DNA of 64,000 nt from Massilia pinisoli (GCF_024753285.1 NZ_JANUGW010000004.1:62001-126000), one strand, 5' to 3'. Positions 17,531 to 27,325 are shown, numbered from the stretch's first letter. Translations and numbers: made by a program. Notes: generated from the sequence alone by a model not told the origin.

Positions 17531-18393
17531 GAGTGATCACTTCGCTAGATAGAGCAGCTTCTGGCGCGCCGGCATCCACGAGGCGTGCGGCCACTTCCGC
17601 GAAACGCACTGACCACCGAGCTGACGGTTGTCAGCCCCCAGCAATGCAGTCTGCCGGGCATGACCGCGCACCTGTTTAGTCTCGGTCTGGTGAGGCAGTC
17701 GAACGACCAGACATTTATATTGTCGCGGAGCTTGAGATGGTTCTATCTCCGGTTTGGCATTGAGCGGACCGGGGGGGGGGGCCGTGCAACTCAGCTGGGA
17801 ATGTCCGTTTGCCGTACGTATCAAAGGATATGTTGAGGTGTATTCGGGGCACAGGAAGAGCCTCATTGGCTATAGCTACTACCGAAACACGGTCGGAATT
17901 TGACTGTTTGGAACGTGCTGACGAGCAGTGAGGAGTCGGGCGCGCCACTCGACCGTTGGCGACCTGATACCATCTACCCCTTGTCGAGGTTCGTTACGCT
18001 CAAGGGCGGTAACGATTGATTCTCGTTGCGCGTGATCCAGAAATTGCCAGTAGCTATGGCGACATTGCTCACGCGTATGAAGTGGGCGCGCGCCATGCAG
18101 CGACTGTCGCGAACCACGCGCTTGATGGCGTCGAACCAAAAGGGATCCTCACGAAATTCACATCGTCGTGACGTTGTGGAGACAATTGATCTAACAAAAA
18201 ATAATAGTTATTGCTCTTCGTTAGCTATCCTTGTGTTGTAATGCCCCGGATGTGGCAGGTAAAGTCGAAGTTGTCATTTTGCATAGCACAAATTGTGATC
18301 GCACGTACAACAAAAGGTTCACAGTCTCCATTGCCTTCAGTTAAAATGTTGGATTGGTTCACCAGCCCTCACGCTTCATCTCACTAACGCCCA
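17531..18393. other. Gene-poor region between rsuA and the polysaccharide locus
   Basis: No gene is supported in these 860 nt. Short protein-like fragments appear in different frames, such as AIANEALPVPRIHLNISFD on the minus strand near 17800-17890 and a coherent stretch near 18030-18170, which suggests an old gene broken by frameshifts; none is recognised. A run of 11 G residues lies at 17771-17781. The last 200 nt are AT-rich compared with the surroundings and hold the promoter of the SLBB gene. Confidence 0.5.
18318..18347 (+). promoter_or_regulatory. Candidate promoter of the polysaccharide locus
   Basis: TTCACA (18318-18323), an 18-nt spacer, and TAAAAT (18342-18347), about 45 nt before the start codon of the SLBB export gene. 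Confidence 0.45.
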
Positions 18394-20832
18394 ATGTTCA
18401 AGTTCACCAAGAGTTTTGCGGCCGTGGCCATGGCCGTCGTTTCCATTGCCGCTTCTGCGCAAGATGCGAACAAGTCCGATCTCTTCAATCAAGAGTCCTC
18501 CGCGACGTCGGCGTCTGGCATGCGGAATGCAGGCGATGCTGCGTTTTCCGATGGGCTGAGCAGCGGGACTGCGCGCAGGACCCGTATTACCAACGGGCAG
18601 GTGGGTGAGCGCGGGTCTGCGAGTGACGCCGCGGCCAAACGCGATGAGAAGACGAAGAACGGCCGCGTTGGCGCCGCTCGGCCTGACGATACGCTGACCG
18701 AGCGCGACACGCGACGCTGGGATGCTGCGCGTTTGAAGAGGAGGAATTTCAACGACGCGGACGACGAGAAAGAGCCGAGCGAATTTCAGAAGTTTGTTGC
18801 TGACAACACGGGGAAGATGCTTCCCATTTTCGGCGCCGAGTTTTTCGCCAACGGATCGTCTACGTTTACCCCTGTCTCGAATGCGCCGGTCCCGTCCGAC
18901 TATCCTCTCGGGCCTGGCGATGAGCTGATGATCCGCGGCTGGGGGACGATCGATATCGATTACCGCGCTACCATCGACCGCAACGGCACCGTTTCGATCC
19001 CGACCATTGGTAGCGTGCCGCTCGCGGGGGTAAAAGCCGCAGATGCGCAAAATGTCATTCGTGCCGCAGTCGCCCGTTTGTACAAGGGTGTTACGGTTAA
19101 CGTGACATTTGGTCAACTGCGCGCAATGACTGTGTACGTGGTGGGTCAGGCGAGCCGTCCGGGTACCTACACGGTGTCGAGTCTGTCGACGCTGGTGACC
19201 GCACTGTTTGCCAGCGGTGGGCCGAACGCAAACGGTAGTATGCGTCACGTCCAGGTCAAGCGCGGAGGCAAGGTCGCTGCTGAACTCGACCTGTATTCCT
19301 TCATCGCCAAGGGCGACAAATCCGCAGATATCAAGCTGCTGGATGGCGATACGATCTATATTCCGCCGGCAGGCGGTTTCGTAGCGCTGACGGGCAAGGT
19401 TAACAGCCCGGCAGTGTATGAATTGAAAACCAACGGCGAAACCATCGAGTCGCTGCTGAGCTTTGCCGGCGGTCTGCCGGTGGTTGCGGATCCGCGTCGT
19501 GTTTATCTGGAACGAATCGATCCGAATAAGAGTCATCCACGCAGCGTTGAGGAATTCGCACTGAATACGGAAGGCCTGCGGCGCCCGCTGAAGAATGGCG
19601 ACGTCCTCAACGTGACCTCGATCACTCCGGATTTCTCCAACGCCGTGATCTTGCGCGGCAACGTCGACCAGCCGGTGCGTGCGCCGTTCAAGCAGGGCAT
19701 GCGCATCAGCGATTTGATTCCGAACCGTGAATACCTGATTACCCGCGAATCGACCAAGCGTCAGAATAATGTCGTAGCGACGGGCGACAACGAAAAAGAC
19801 ACTACCGAGGACGCGACTCGGATAGCTTCGCATATCGGTAACTTGATCGATCCGATCAACTGGGACTATGCAGTCATTGAACGCGTCAATCGCAGCGATC
19901 TGAGCGTCAGTCTGATTCCCTTCAACCTTGGTGCGGTGTTCACGAATCCGAATGGCCCCGACAATGTCCAGTTGGAGCCAGGCGATACCGTGACGATCTT
20001 CTCGCAGGAAGACGTTGCGGTGCCGATGGACAAGCGACAAGTGTTCGTGCGTATCGAAGGCGAAATCAAGGTGCCTGGCGTCTACCAGATGACGGCCGGC
20101 GATACGCTTCAAAGTCTGATCGCCAAGGCGGGGGGGCCGACCGGCAATGCTTACCTGTTCGGTACGGGCTTTTATCGCGAAGAAGTGAAAAAAGAGCAGG
20201 AAGCGAACCTGCAACGAGCTGCGGACCGCCTTGAAACCCAGTTGCGCAGCGAGCAGTCTCGCCAGATGGCAAATCTGCGTGGTTTGTCGCCGACCGAAGC
20301 CGCGGCAATGACCTCGCAGTTCGAGTCCGAGCGTCGTACCGCCGAAGAGCGTATTGCCCGTTTCCGCAAGCTGCAACCGACCGGCCGCATCGCATTTGGC
20401 CTGGATCCCAATGATCGTTCGTTCGGACATTTGCCGCCGGTCACGCTGCAGAACGGCGACCGCCTTGTCGTGCCGTCGAAGCCTGCATTCGTGCATGTAT
20501 TTGGCGCGGTGAACGCCGAGGCGTCACCGCTGTGGCGGCCGAACAGCCGCGTCAAGGATTACCTGAACATGGCGGGTACGACTTCGGATGCCGATATCGA
20601 CAACGCCTTCGTGCTGCGTGTTGACGGTACAGTGGTGTCGTCGGATTCGCAGGGCTGGTTCTTCGGTAAGATCGGCGGTCTTGAAGTGATGCCTGGGGAT
20701 ACGATCGTGGTGCCGGAGAAGCTGGACAAGCAAACCGCATGGACGAAATTTACGCAAGGAGCGCGCGAGTGGACACAGATTCTGGCGAATTTTGGGCTCG
20801 GCGCAGCGGCGATCAAGACATTGCGTAATTAA
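18394..20832 (+). CDS. SLBB-domain polysaccharide export protein (outer-membrane OPX type)
   Basis: An 812-residue exported protein. A signal peptide ends near AASAQ (residue about 23) with no lipobox Cys, unlike E. coli Wza. A poly_export domain starts at LGPGDELMIRGWG (about residue 172), followed by repeated SLBB domains (VYVVGQASRPGTYTV, FVALTGKVNSPAVYEL, VFVRIEGEIKVPGVYQM, VHVFGAVNAEASPLW) and a C-terminal hydrophobic stretch. OPX proteins form the outer-membrane outlet for Wzy-dependent polysaccharides and usually pair with Wzz-type proteins, here at 30868. It opens the locus and has its own candidate promoter. The length, roughly twice that of Wza, fits the multi-SLBB subgroup. Confidence 0.9.
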   Translation: MFKFTKSFAAVAMAVVSIAASAQDANKSDLFNQESSATSASGMRNAGDAAFSDGLSSGTARRTRITNGQVGERGSASDAAAKRDEKTKNGRVGAARPDDTLTERDTRRWDAARLKRRNFNDADDEKEPSEFQKFVADNTGKMLPIFGAEFFANGSSTFTPVSNAPVPSDYPLGPGDELMIRGWGTIDIDYRATIDRNGTVSIPTIGSVPLAGVKAADAQNVIRAAVARLYKGVTVNVTFGQLRAMTVYVVGQASRPGTYTVSSLSTLVTALFASGGPNANGSMRHVQVKRGGKVAAELDLYSFIAKGDKSADIKLLDGDTIYIPPAGGFVALTGKVNSPAVYELKTNGETIESLLSFAGGLPVVADPRRVYLERIDPNKSHPRSVEEFALNTEGLRRPLKNGDVLNVTSITPDFSNAVILRGNVDQPVRAPFKQGMRISDLIPNREYLITRESTKRQNNVVATGDNEKDTTEDATRIASHIGNLIDPINWDYAVIERVNRSDLSVSLIPFNLGAVFTNPNGPDNVQLEPGDTVTIFSQEDVAVPMDKRQVFVRIEGEIKVPGVYQMTAGDTLQSLIAKAGGPTGNAYLFGTGFYREEVKKEQEANLQRAADRLETQLRSEQSRQMANLRGLSPTEAAAMTSQFESERRTAEERIARFRKLQPTGRIAFGLDPNDRSFGHLPPVTLQNGDRLVVPSKPAFVHVFGAVNAEASPLWRPNSRVKDYLNMAGTTSDADIDNAFVLRVDGTVVSSDSQGWFFGKIGGLEVMPGDTIVVPEKLDKQTAWTKFTQGAREWTQILANFGLGAAAIKTLRN

Positions 20833-20995
20833 TTCCTAAGGATCGTAATAGTTCTGGTATGCAGTATTTTGCTCTTGACCGAACTAACGAACTTAATGCT
20901 GTGATATACGGAACAAGCGGTTGATTGGAAGTGCCTGAATCGTGCGTGCGCTTCCGATAAATACCGATCCCGACCACTCTTCAATTATTAGACTT

Positions 20996-22006
20996 ATGAA
21001 ATTGGCGAATAAACGAATTCTAGTCACCGGTGCCGATGGTTTTATCGGCTCCCATCTCACTGAGCACCTGGTGCGTAACGGCGCGAACGTGCGCGCTTTC
21101 GTCCAATACAACAGCTTCAACTCGTGGGGGTGGCTCGACGATTCGGATGAGCAGGTGAAGAAATCGCTCGACGTGTTCGCTGGCGATATCCGTGATCCGC
21201 ATGGAGTGCGCACGGCGATGAAGGATGTTGATGTGGTGATGCATCTAGCGGCGTTGATTGCGATTCCGTATTCGTATCACTCGCCTGATACGTATGTGGA
21301 CACCAACGTCAAGGGGACTCTGAACATCGTACAGGCCGCTCGTGAATTGGGTATTGAGCGTGTCGTTCATACGTCGACAAGCGAAGTGTACGGCACGGCT
21401 CGCTTTGTTCCAATCACCGAAGAGCATCCACTTCAAGGTCAGTCTCCATATTCAGCAAGTAAGATCGGCGCCGATCAGATCGCACAGAGCTTCTTCCATT
21501 CGTTCGACACCCCGGTCGCCACGATTCGTCCGTTCAATACGTACGGACCGCGCCAGTCCGCACGTGCGGTCATCCCGACCATCATCACCCAGGTGGCATC
21601 CGGCGCAAGCCAGATCAAGCTGGGCGCCGTCCATCCGACCCGTGACTTCAACTACGTGCAGGATACGGTGCGCGGCTTCGTCGCAGTCGCCGAAAGCGAT
21701 GCAGCCATCGGCCAGGTGATCAACATCGGCAGCAATTATGAAATCACGGTCGGCGACACGGCAAAGCTGATCGCCGAGCTGATGGGACGTGAAGTCGAGT
21801 TCTACACTGACGAGCAGCGCCTACGTCCGGCCGGCAGCGAAGTCGAGCGCCTTTGGGCCGACAACAGCCGTGCCAAGGCGCTGACGGGATGGGAGCCGCG
21901 ATTCCCGGGCGTCGAAGGCCTCAAGGCTGGCCTGAAGGAAACGATCGACTGGTTCACGAAACCGGAAAACCTGGCCCGCTACAAGGCTGGCATCTACAAC
22001 ATCTGA
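20996..22006 (+). CDS. legB: NAD-dependent 4,6-dehydratase LegB
   Basis: A 336-residue extended short-chain dehydrogenase. The Rossmann motif GADGFIGS (residues about 12-19), the active-site YSASK (Y152, K156) and the long LegB-like C-terminus are visible. LegB removes water from a nucleotide-GlcNAc to give the 4-keto-6-deoxy sugar, the entry step to legionaminic acid; in Campylobacter the substrate is GDP-linked. The ATG at 20996 begins the fold; an upstream in-frame start adds 18 residues with no family support. It is followed 7 nt later by legC, and the next six genes are joined by overlaps. Confidence 0.9.
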   Translation: MKLANKRILVTGADGFIGSHLTEHLVRNGANVRAFVQYNSFNSWGWLDDSDEQVKKSLDVFAGDIRDPHGVRTAMKDVDVVMHLAALIAIPYSYHSPDTYVDTNVKGTLNIVQAARELGIERVVHTSTSEVYGTARFVPITEEHPLQGQSPYSASKIGADQIAQSFFHSFDTPVATIRPFNTYGPRQSARAVIPTIITQVASGASQIKLGAVHPTRDFNYVQDTVRGFVAVAESDAAIGQVINIGSNYEITVGDTAKLIAELMGREVEFYTDEQRLRPAGSEVERLWADNSRAKALTGWEPRFPGVEGLKAGLKETIDWFTKPENLARYKAGIYNI

Positions 22007-22013
22007 GGTACTC

Positions 22014-23180
22014 ATGCAGCTTGCCGCTACCATCGCCGAACGCATCCGCGGTGTCACGGGTATTCCCCGGACCGCCTTGCACGAACCCGCGCTGAACGGT
22101 AATGAATTGGCGTATGTGACCGAATGCATCCAGACCGGTTGGGTTTCCTCGGTCGGCAGTTTCGTGGACCGATTCGAACGCGACCTGGCGGACTACGTCG
22201 GGGCCCGCTATGCGGTGGTCGTCAGCAACGGTACGTCGGGTCTGCAGGTGGCATTGATGCTTGCAGGCGTGACCGCGGGTGACGAGGTCCTGGTGCCGAC
22301 GCTGTCCTTCGTCGCCACCGCCAACGCGGTGAGCCATTGCGGTGCCCATCCGCACTTCGTCGACAGCAGCTACGCGACGCTTGGCCTCGACGTCGACGCA
22401 CTGGATGCCTACCTGCGCGAGACAGCACGGGTGAGCGACGGCGTGTGCGTGAATCGCCGCACAGGCCGGCGTATCGCTGCCGTCGTGCCGATGCACACGT
22501 TCGGCCATCCGGTCGACATGCCGGCACTTGTCGAACTGGCGCAGCGCTACGCGATCGAAATTGTGGAAGATGCCGCGGAGTCGCTGGGCAGCTATATCGC
22601 CGATCGCCATACCGGCGGGTTCGGCCGCTGTGCGATGCTCAGCTTTAACGGCAACAAGGTGGTGACGACCGGTGGCGGCGGCGCCATCATCACCGACGAC
22701 ACCGAGCTCGCCAAGCGGGCCAAGCACTTGACCACGACGGCCAAGCTGCCCCACGCCTGGGAATACAGCCACGATGAGGTCGCATTCAACTACCGCATGC
22801 CGAATCTGAACGCGGCGCTTGGCTGCGCCCAGCTGGAGCGTCTCGATGCGTTCCTCGCCGCGAAGCGCGAGCTGGCTAATCGTTATCAGCAGGCATTCGC
22901 CGATCTCCCGCAGGTGGAGCTCTTCACCGAGCGCGCCGGGACGCGCGCCAACTACTGGTTGCAGACACTGCTGCTCAAGCCCGGGCACGTGGACGAACGC
23001 GACGCTGTGCTGCGCGCGACCAACGACGCCGGGCAGATGACCCGTCCGGTGTGGAAGCTACTGCATACCTTACCGATGTATGCGCATTGCGAGGCGATGC
23101 CGACCCCGGTTGCGGCCGACCTGGCACGCCGCATCATCAATATCCCAAGCGGTCCGCAGTTGGTTGCAGGTGCGTTGTGA
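22014..23180 (+). CDS. legC: LegC family aminotransferase
   Basis: A 388-residue DegT/DnrJ/EryC1 pyridoxal-phosphate aminotransferase. The PLP lysine is K215 in SFNGNKVVTTGGGG, and EDAAESLGS precedes it. LegC transfers an amino group from glutamate to C4 of the keto sugar made by LegB. The alternative family, the PseC branch, differs in the lysine region. The 3' end overlaps the GTG start of legG (GTGA). Confidence 0.9.
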   Translation: MQLAATIAERIRGVTGIPRTALHEPALNGNELAYVTECIQTGWVSSVGSFVDRFERDLADYVGARYAVVVSNGTSGLQVALMLAGVTAGDEVLVPTLSFVATANAVSHCGAHPHFVDSSYATLGLDVDALDAYLRETARVSDGVCVNRRTGRRIAAVVPMHTFGHPVDMPALVELAQRYAIEIVEDAAESLGSYIADRHTGGFGRCAMLSFNGNKVVTTGGGGAIITDDTELAKRAKHLTTTAKLPHAWEYSHDEVAFNYRMPNLNAALGCAQLERLDAFLAAKRELANRYQQAFADLPQVELFTERAGTRANYWLQTLLLKPGHVDERDAVLRATNDAGQMTRPVWKLLHTLPMYAHCEAMPTPVAADLARRIINIPSGPQLVAGAL

Positions 23181-24331
23181 CGGATCGTAAGAAAATCGCG
23201 GTCGTCACGGGCAGCAGGGCCGAGTACGGCATCATGTACTGGGTCTTGCGCGACCTGCGGGCCTCGCACGACCTCGAGCTGCAGCTGATCGTCACCGGAA
23301 TGCATCTGTCGCCCGAGTTCGGGATGACGGTGCGCCAGATTGAGCAAGATGGGTTCCCGATCGCGCGGCGGGTCGAAATGCTGCTGTCGAGCGATACTCC
23401 GGGCGGCGTGACCAAGTCGCTGGGGCTAGGACTGATTGGCATGTCGGATGCGATCGAAGCTTGCCGTCCCGACGTCATGCTCGTGCTGGGGGACCGTTTC
23501 GAGATCCTCGCTGCGGCACAGGCGGCCCTGCTGCATAATGTGCCGCTGGCGCACATCGCCGGCGGCGACACGACCGAGGGTGCGTTCGACGAGTCGATCC
23601 GCCATGCGATCACCAAGATGGCGCACCTGCACCTCGTGACCAACGAGTTGTCGGCGCGCCGCGTACGGCAGATGGGGGAGGATCCGGCGGCCGTGCAGGT
23701 GGTCGGCAACCCTGGCCTGGACCACTTGCTCAGGTTGCCGCTGCTCGACCGATCTGCGCTCGAAGCCGCGCTGGCGGCGCCGCTCGGACGGCGTAACCTG
23801 CTCGTCACGTTTCATCCGGTCACGCTGGAACCGGAAGAGGGCGTGCGCCAACAGGCTGAACTGCTGGCGGCACTCGCGGTCCTGCCACGGGATACGGTGG
23901 TCTGGTGCACGCGACCGAACGCCGACACCGGCGGGCGCAGCCTCGCCCAGGCGCTGGATCAATGGGCGGAAGGCCGCGCCAACGTGCGCGTTTTTTCGTC
24001 GCTCGGCCAGTTGCGCTACCTGAGCCTGATGGAAAAAGTCGATGCCGTCGTCGGCAACTCGTCCAGCGGGTTGTACGAAGCGCCGTCGTTCAAGGTGCCG
24101 ACGGTGAATATCGGCGACCGCCAGCGTGGTCGCACCGCGCCCGCGTCCGTGATCCAGTGCGAGCCGGAACGCGGCGCGATCGGCGCCGCGCTGGAACAGG
24201 CCTGGGGCATGGATTGCTCGGCCGTCGTGAACCCATATGGCGACGGGCGCTCGGCGCCGCGTATCGTCGCCGCCGTCCGGGCATTGGCCGTCGCCAAGCC
24301 TTCGTTGAAAAAAGTCTTCCACCTGGTGTGA
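23177..24331 (+). CDS. legG: Hydrolysing nucleotide-sugar 2-epimerase (NeuC/LegG type)
   Basis: A 384-residue GT-B fold protein of the NeuC/LegG branch: KIAVVTGSRAEYGIMYWVLRDL at the start (RAEYG is diagnostic), HIAGGDTTEGAFDESIRHAITKM in the middle and VGNSSSGLYEAPSFKVPTVNIGDRQRGR near the end. It releases the nucleotide while inverting C2, giving 2,4-diacetamido-2,4,6-trideoxymannose. The GTG start at 23177 overlaps the legC stop codon, the same GTGA junction used again before legI. It is unlikely to serve as the WbpI-type non-hydrolysing epimerase, which keeps UDP attached. Confidence 0.9.
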   Translation: MTDRKKIAVVTGSRAEYGIMYWVLRDLRASHDLELQLIVTGMHLSPEFGMTVRQIEQDGFPIARRVEMLLSSDTPGGVTKSLGLGLIGMSDAIEACRPDVMLVLGDRFEILAAAQAALLHNVPLAHIAGGDTTEGAFDESIRHAITKMAHLHLVTNELSARRVRQMGEDPAAVQVVGNPGLDHLLRLPLLDRSALEAALAAPLGRRNLLVTFHPVTLEPEEGVRQQAELLAALAVLPRDTVVWCTRPNADTGGRSLAQALDQWAEGRANVRVFSSLGQLRYLSLMEKVDAVVGNSSSGLYEAPSFKVPTVNIGDRQRGRTAPASVIQCEPERGAIGAALEQAWGMDCSAVVNPYGDGRSAPRIVAAVRALAVAKPSLKKVFHLV

Positions 24332-25416
24332 AACCGATCGTGCAAAAACCTGTCTTTATCATCGCCGAGGCTGGCGTGAACCACAACGGCTCGCTCGAGC
24401 TGGCCTTGCAACTCGTGGACGTCGCTGCCGACGCCGGCGCCGACGCCGTGAAGTTCCAGACATTCAAGGCCGAGGCGCTCGTGACGGCCGCCGCCGCGAA
24501 GGCAGACTACCAGGTCAACAACACAAAGGAAGGCGGTTCGCAGTTGGACATGCTGCGCCGTCTCGAGCTGTCGCCGGCCGATCACGAACGGGTTCTTGCC
24601 CATTGTGGCAAGCGCGGCATCCGCTTCATGTCCACGGCGTTCGACGCGGACAGTCTCGCCATGCTGGCGCCGTTGGGTATGCCCGCGATCAAGATTCCAT
24701 CGGGCGACCTCACCTGCGCACCGATGCTCCTCGCCGCGGCGCGGTTGCGTCAACCGCTGATCGTGTCGACCGGCATGGCCACCCTTGCCGACATCGAGCA
24801 GGGCCTGGGTGTGATCGCCTTCGGTCTCACGCACAGCGAAGCGCCGCGCAGCCGGGCCGATTTCGAGGCTGCATATTGTAGCGAGGCCGGTCGTGCTGCG
24901 CTCGACGAATTCGTCACGCTGCTGCACTGTGTGACCGAATATCCGGCGCCGGCCGTCAGTGTCAACCTCCGTGCGATGGACACGATGGCTGCCGCATTCG
25001 GCCTGCCCGTCGGCTATTCCGATCATACGCTCGGTCTCGAGGTGTCGATCGCCGCAGTCGCGCGCGGCGCGTGCGTCATCGAAAAACACTTCACGCTCGA
25101 CCGCGCTCTGCCGGGGCCGGACCACCTCGCGTCGCTGGAGCCGGGCGAGCTCCGGCAATTGGTGACGTCGATCCGCAATGTCGAACAGGCGCTGGGCTCG
25201 TCCGTCAAGCAGCCGCGAGGCCAGGAAGTGCCGAATCGCGCCATTGCCCGCCGCAGCGTTGTCGCGGCGCGTCCGATCGCCAAGGGCGATGTAATCCGCG
25301 AGGATATGCTCGGCGCCAAGCGCCCTGGTACCGGCATTTCGCCGCTGGACACCTGGGCGCTAGTCGGGCGTCCCGCCAATCGCGCATATGCGCCGGACGA
25401 GCTGATCGAACCATGA
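24328..25416 (+). CDS. legI: N,N'-diacetyllegionaminic acid synthase (NeuB family)
   Basis: A 362-residue sialic-acid-synthase family enzyme condensing the 6-deoxy-diacetamido-mannose with phosphoenolpyruvate. The TIM-barrel part begins FIIAEAGVNHNGSLELA and contains KFQTFKAEALVT, IKIPSGDL and YSDHTLG; the C-terminal SAF (antifreeze-like) domain starts near residue 305 (RRSVVAARPIAKGDVI). The GTG start overlaps the legG stop. Another longer frame exists upstream but lies within legG and has no homology. Confidence 0.92.
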   Translation: MKPIVQKPVFIIAEAGVNHNGSLELALQLVDVAADAGADAVKFQTFKAEALVTAAAAKADYQVNNTKEGGSQLDMLRRLELSPADHERVLAHCGKRGIRFMSTAFDADSLAMLAPLGMPAIKIPSGDLTCAPMLLAAARLRQPLIVSTGMATLADIEQGLGVIAFGLTHSEAPRSRADFEAAYCSEAGRAALDEFVTLLHCVTEYPAPAVSVNLRAMDTMAAAFGLPVGYSDHTLGLEVSIAAVARGACVIEKHFTLDRALPGPDHLASLEPGELRQLVTSIRNVEQALGSSVKQPRGQEVPNRAIARRSVVAARPIAKGDVIREDMLGAKRPGTGISPLDTWALVGRPANRAYAPDELIEP

Positions 25417-26063
25417 ATCTGCCCGTCATCGTCATCGGCGCCGGCGGCCATGCCGCCGTGGTGGTCGACGCGCTGCTCGCGGCCCGGCGCCAGGTGCTGG
25501 GGCTGACTGACGCAACGCCGGAGCGCCACGGTTGCCGCATCTGCGGTGTCCCGGTTCTCGGCGACGACTCGATCCTGGCCGACTACAGCCCTGACCAGGT
25601 CGAACTCGCCAACGGGGTGGGCAATGTCGGCGCTGCCTCGATGTCGTTGCGCCGCCGCGTGCAGGAACACTTGGAAGGCGCCGGGTGGCAGTTCTGTGGC
25701 GTCCGGCATCCGTCCGCTATCGTGTCGCCGTTTGCAAGCGTCGACGAGGCCGTGCAATTGATGGCCGGTTGCGTCGTCCAGCCGGGTGCCACGGTGGGCA
25801 AGGGCAGCATCGTCAACACCGCGGCAGTGGTCGAACACGATGTCGTGGTGGGTGCATGGAGCCACGTTGCCCCGCGTGCGGTCGTGTGTGGTGATGTCCG
25901 CATCGGCGCGGCATCCCATGTCGGGGCGGGCGCAGTGGTGCGCCAGGGCATTACGCTTGGTCCCGCCAGCCTCGTTGGCGCGGGGGCAGTCGTAGTCAAG
26001 AGTTTTGTCGGGAGTGGCACCCTCATTGGGATTCCCGCACAGCCAATGGAAAAACAAGTATGA
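25413..26063 (+). CDS. NeuD/LegH-like sugar acetyltransferase
   Basis: A 216-residue protein with an N-terminal Rossmann-like substrate-binding part (PVIVIGAGGHAAVVVDAL) and a C-terminal left-handed beta-helix of hexapeptide repeats, the NeuD/PglD plan. In legionaminic acid synthesis the matching enzyme, LegH, acetylates the 4-amino group using acetyl-CoA. O-acetylation of a finished nonulosonic acid (NeuD role) is the alternative. Position between legI and ptmE favours LegH, since no other candidate for that step is present in the locus. It overlaps both neighbours by ATGA junctions. Confidence 0.82.
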   Translation: MNLPVIVIGAGGHAAVVVDALLAARRQVLGLTDATPERHGCRICGVPVLGDDSILADYSPDQVELANGVGNVGAASMSLRRRVQEHLEGAGWQFCGVRHPSAIVSPFASVDEAVQLMAGCVVQPGATVGKGSIVNTAAVVEHDVVVGAWSHVAPRAVVCGDVRIGAASHVGAGAVVRQGITLGPASLVGAGAVVVKSFVGSGTLIGIPAQPMEKQV

Positions 26064-27109
26064 AGAGTTGGGAAAAAGCGCTTATTTCACCGACGACTAC
26101 CGTGCGTTCGGCGCTCGAGACCATCAACCAGGTGGGATGCCAGATCGCACTCGTCGTCGACGAATCGCGTCGCCTGCTGGGGACGGTCAGCGACGGCGAC
26201 GTCCGTCGTGCTCTGCTGGAAGGTAAAACCTTGAACTCGTTGGTTCACGAAGTCATGCATATCAATGCGACCACCGTCAGCGAGCGCGATGATCGCCACG
26301 CGCGGCTGGCCAGGATGCGTCGAAATGTCCTGCATCAGCTGCCAGTCATTGACAGCAACGGCGTCGTGGTCGGGCTGGAGACGGTGGACGATTTCCTGAC
26401 GGTCGAGGAGCGGGAAGAATCGGTCGTCATCATGGCGGGCGGCCTGGGCAGCCGGTTGCGCGAGCTTACGCAGGACACGCCGAAGCCCATGCTGCGCGTC
26501 GGGTCCCGTCCGCTGCTCGAAACCATCGTGCGTGCCTACGCCGACCAGGGTTTCCGCGATTTCTATCTAGCTGTCAACTACAAAGCGGAGCAAATCGAGA
26601 CGCATTTCGGCGATGGTTCCGACCTCGGCGTGCGCGTACATTACCTGCGCGAAAACAAACGGATGGGGACAGCCGGCGCCCTCAGCCTGCTCCCGGAGCG
26701 TCCGGAACGGCCGTTCGTCGTCACCAATGCCGACCTGCTTACTAAGGAAAACTTCGCCTACATGCTGGACCAGCACATTGAAGCAGGAGCCGATGGGACA
26801 ATGGGCGTGCGTGAGTATGAAATGCAGGTGCCTTTCGGTGTCGTGGTGGAGCGCGAAGGGCGCATCCAATCGATCGAGGAAAAGCCGGTACATCGTTTTA
26901 CCGTCAGTTCCGGCATGTACGTCCTGTCGCCGCAGGCACTGGACCTGGTGCCGCACGACCAGTTTTTTGACATGCCGGCCCTGTTCGACGCGATGGTTGC
27001 GAAAGGAATGTTGACGCGCTGTCATCGGATCAACGGTTATTGGCTCGATATCGGACGGTTGCCCGATTTTGAGCGTGCCAACCGCGACTTCGATGAAATA
27101 TTTCCGTAA
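26060..27109 (+). CDS. ptmE: CBS-domain sugar nucleotidyltransferase (PtmE-like)
   Basis: A 349-residue protein with two CBS motifs (residues about 8-115) followed by a nucleotidyltransferase domain that opens VVIMAGGLGSRLRELTQDTPKPML and includes VVTNADLL and the C-terminal GYWLDIGRLPDFERA. The same architecture occurs in Campylobacter PtmE, which makes GDP-glucosamine as the activated precursor of legionaminic acid. That would imply a GDP-linked rather than UDP-linked route. The start overlaps the previous gene. About 215 nt with a candidate promoter follow. Confidence 0.85.
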   Translation: MKSWEKALISPTTTVRSALETINQVGCQIALVVDESRRLLGTVSDGDVRRALLEGKTLNSLVHEVMHINATTVSERDDRHARLARMRRNVLHQLPVIDSNGVVVGLETVDDFLTVEEREESVVIMAGGLGSRLRELTQDTPKPMLRVGSRPLLETIVRAYADQGFRDFYLAVNYKAEQIETHFGDGSDLGVRVHYLRENKRMGTAGALSLLPERPERPFVVTNADLLTKENFAYMLDQHIEAGADGTMGVREYEMQVPFGVVVEREGRIQSIEEKPVHRFTVSSGMYVLSPQALDLVPHDQFFDMPALFDAMVAKGMLTRCHRINGYWLDIGRLPDFERANRDFDEIFP

Positions 27110-27180
27110 TTTTAATGGCACCGGCGGCACCATGCGCTGGCTCGATGAATACTAAGAAGAGCAATGCGACCTTTGGTTGC

Positions 27181-27208
27181 TTGCCTCTGCAGGTGGGTGC
27201 GATATAAA
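27181..27208 (+). promoter_or_regulatory. Candidate internal promoter within the legionaminic gene run
   Basis: TTGCCT (27181-27186), a 16-nt spacer, TATAAA (27203-27208), in the only sizeable gap (27110-27325) between leg genes. It would separately drive the amidotransferase, legF, HisF and HisH genes. Confidence 0.45.
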
Positions 27209-27325
27209 ATAACCAGTTGCCCAAGCGCGGTCAGATTATGGGCGAGCTGACCAACAATGCAGTTTGGTACAACAATCGCTCCCCGGTAATATCGTCCAAG
27301 TATTAATTCAAACAAGGATTTAAGA

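Noticed and set aside
17531..18240. Several short open frames taken as genes
   Set aside because: None has a ribosome site, consistent codon use or recognisable domain; they overlap each other on both strands.
18376..20496. Open frame of 706 codons on the minus strand
   Set aside because: Antisense to the SLBB export gene, which has a signal peptide and repeated domains; the minus frame has no recognisable domain.
23177..24331. LegG considered as the missing WbpI epimerase
   Set aside because: Its RAEYG start and position before legI identify the hydrolysing NeuC type, which would release UDP and not give a usable UDP-uronate.
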